Source: Sulfurimonas sp.
GTDB taxonomy: Bacteria > Campylobacterota > Campylobacteria > Campylobacterales > Sulfurimonadaceae
NCBI GenBank assembly: GCA_024513425.1
Contig: JANEIH010000003.1
Span: 1-47,836, forward strand
Reading direction: 5' to 3'
DNA: 47,836 bases
Each line of letters opens with the position of its first letter. The stretch's first letter is position 1. Position numbers and translations under genes: made by a program. The notes under the pieces were generated by a model. It was given only the letters and a program-made list of their open reading frames with translations, was not told the DNA's origin and searched no databases. This document shows, piece after piece, positions 47,564-47,836 of this stretch.

Positions 47564-47836
47564 ATGATAAAACATTTAAAAGCTCTGCTTTTCTCGCTTT
47601 TAATCCACTCTCTGCTCTTAGGAAAGATTTTTTTTATATATAGTGAACTATCATCATTTATGGGGGATAAAAAAGAAAAAAGAGTTTGTATCAAGTTAGG
47701 CTCTATTGAGAGTGCTAAAACACAGATACAAGAGAAGAAAAAAGAAGTAAAGAAAGTAAAGAAAGTAAAGAAAGTAAAGAAAGTAAAGAAAGTAAAGAAA
47801 GTAAAGAAAGTAAAGAAAGTAAAGAAAGTAAAGAAA
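47564..47836 (+). CDS. TonB-like energy transducer, 5' part only
   Basis: It begins with MIKHLKALLFSLLIHSLLLG, a short cytoplasmic part and one membrane anchor with the Ser/His pair typical of TonB and TolA proteins (SLLIHS), then a charged spacer (FMGDKKEKR, KTQIQEKKK) that runs into a pure Lys/Val repeat, VKKVKKVKK..., in place of the usual Pro/Lys spacer. The gene runs off the window end, so the C-terminal domain is not seen. TonB transmits proton-motive force to outer-membrane receptors. The call rests on the N-terminus only. Confidence 0.6.
   Translation, partial: MIKHLKALLFSLLIHSLLLGKIFFIYSELSSFMGDKKEKRVCIKLGSIESAKTQIQEKKKEVKKVKKVKKVKKVKKVKKVKKVKKVKKVKK
47747..47836 (+). repeat. tandem 9-nt repeat, at least 10 copies
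   Basis: GTAAAGAAA repeated ten times without a mismatch up to the last base of the window, in frame with the TonB-like gene (Val-Lys-Lys). It is a low-complexity tract where slippage would change length in steps of three codons without shifting frame. The window may end here because assemblies break at such repeats. Confidence 0.95.

Noticed and set aside
47747-47836. CRISPR-like array
   Set aside because: The repeats are nine bases, have no spacers and encode Val-Lys-Lys in frame.

Overview
The window looks like chromosomal DNA of a free-living member of the Campylobacterota, most probably Sulfurimonas or a close relative. This is inferred from AT-rich composition, protein character and gene order; no database was searched. 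The strongest marker is the order ispDF, an HP1021/Cj1608-type atypical response regulator, an ATP-sulfurylase-like gene and pgpA, which I know from Campylobacter jejuni (Cj1607-Cj1610). Other markers are the UPF0323 lipoprotein next to a glutathionylspermidine-synthase-like gene (HP0232/HP0233 order), a FlgR that lacks a DNA-binding domain, and LPP20- and cbpA/hspR-type genes.

Layout. 1-1.3 kb: 3' end of a FISUMP-domain surface protein cut by the window edge, then a scrap of a transposase 3' end. 1.3-9.3 kb: acs (minus), then a plus-strand run of cyclophilin, queH, fabZ, lpxA, clpX, mreB and mreC, covering tRNA modification, lipid A and fatty acid synthesis, proteolysis and cell shape. 9.4-15.3 kb: carB, a YrdC-like gene whose first codons coincide with an intrinsic terminator, a membrane protein, the UPF0323 lipoprotein and the GSP-synthase-like gene. 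15.3-18.3 kb (minus): ComEA-like protein, Mrp ATPase, thiC. 18.5-22.2 kb: ispDF to pgpA, followed by a decayed ferredoxin gene. 22.5-27.1 kb: MscS-family channel (minus), cbpA-hspR with a HAIR-like operator, murA (minus). 27.2-29.8 kb: small poorly known genes ending in rsmD. 29.8-33.8 kb: flgI-flgJ-flgM-flgN-like-flgK with candidate sigma-54 and sigma-28 promoters. 33.8-41.2 kb: ABC permease, AI-2E-family protein, then minus-strand radical SAM protein, hemE, UPF0114, asd, flgR, a small exported protein and an LPP20-family protein. 41.3-43.8 kb: gyrA. 43.9-44.4 kb: IS5-like remnant with both inverted repeats. 44.5-47.5 kb: amt-glnK-amt ammonium module. The end is the start of a TonB-like gene running into a nine-base tandem repeat at the window edge.

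Most of the window is housekeeping DNA and I found no complete new defence or mobile system. The most interesting signal is at DNA level: the word CTCACGCA(G) is far more frequent than base composition predicts, on both strands and in all three codon phases. This suggests a genome-wide DNA signal such as an uptake or recombination sequence. Smaller points are an apparent non-AUG start for queH, a DnaQ-like protein that has lost catalytic residues, an Mrp without its usual CxxC, a pseudo-receiver protein, and several gene remnants.
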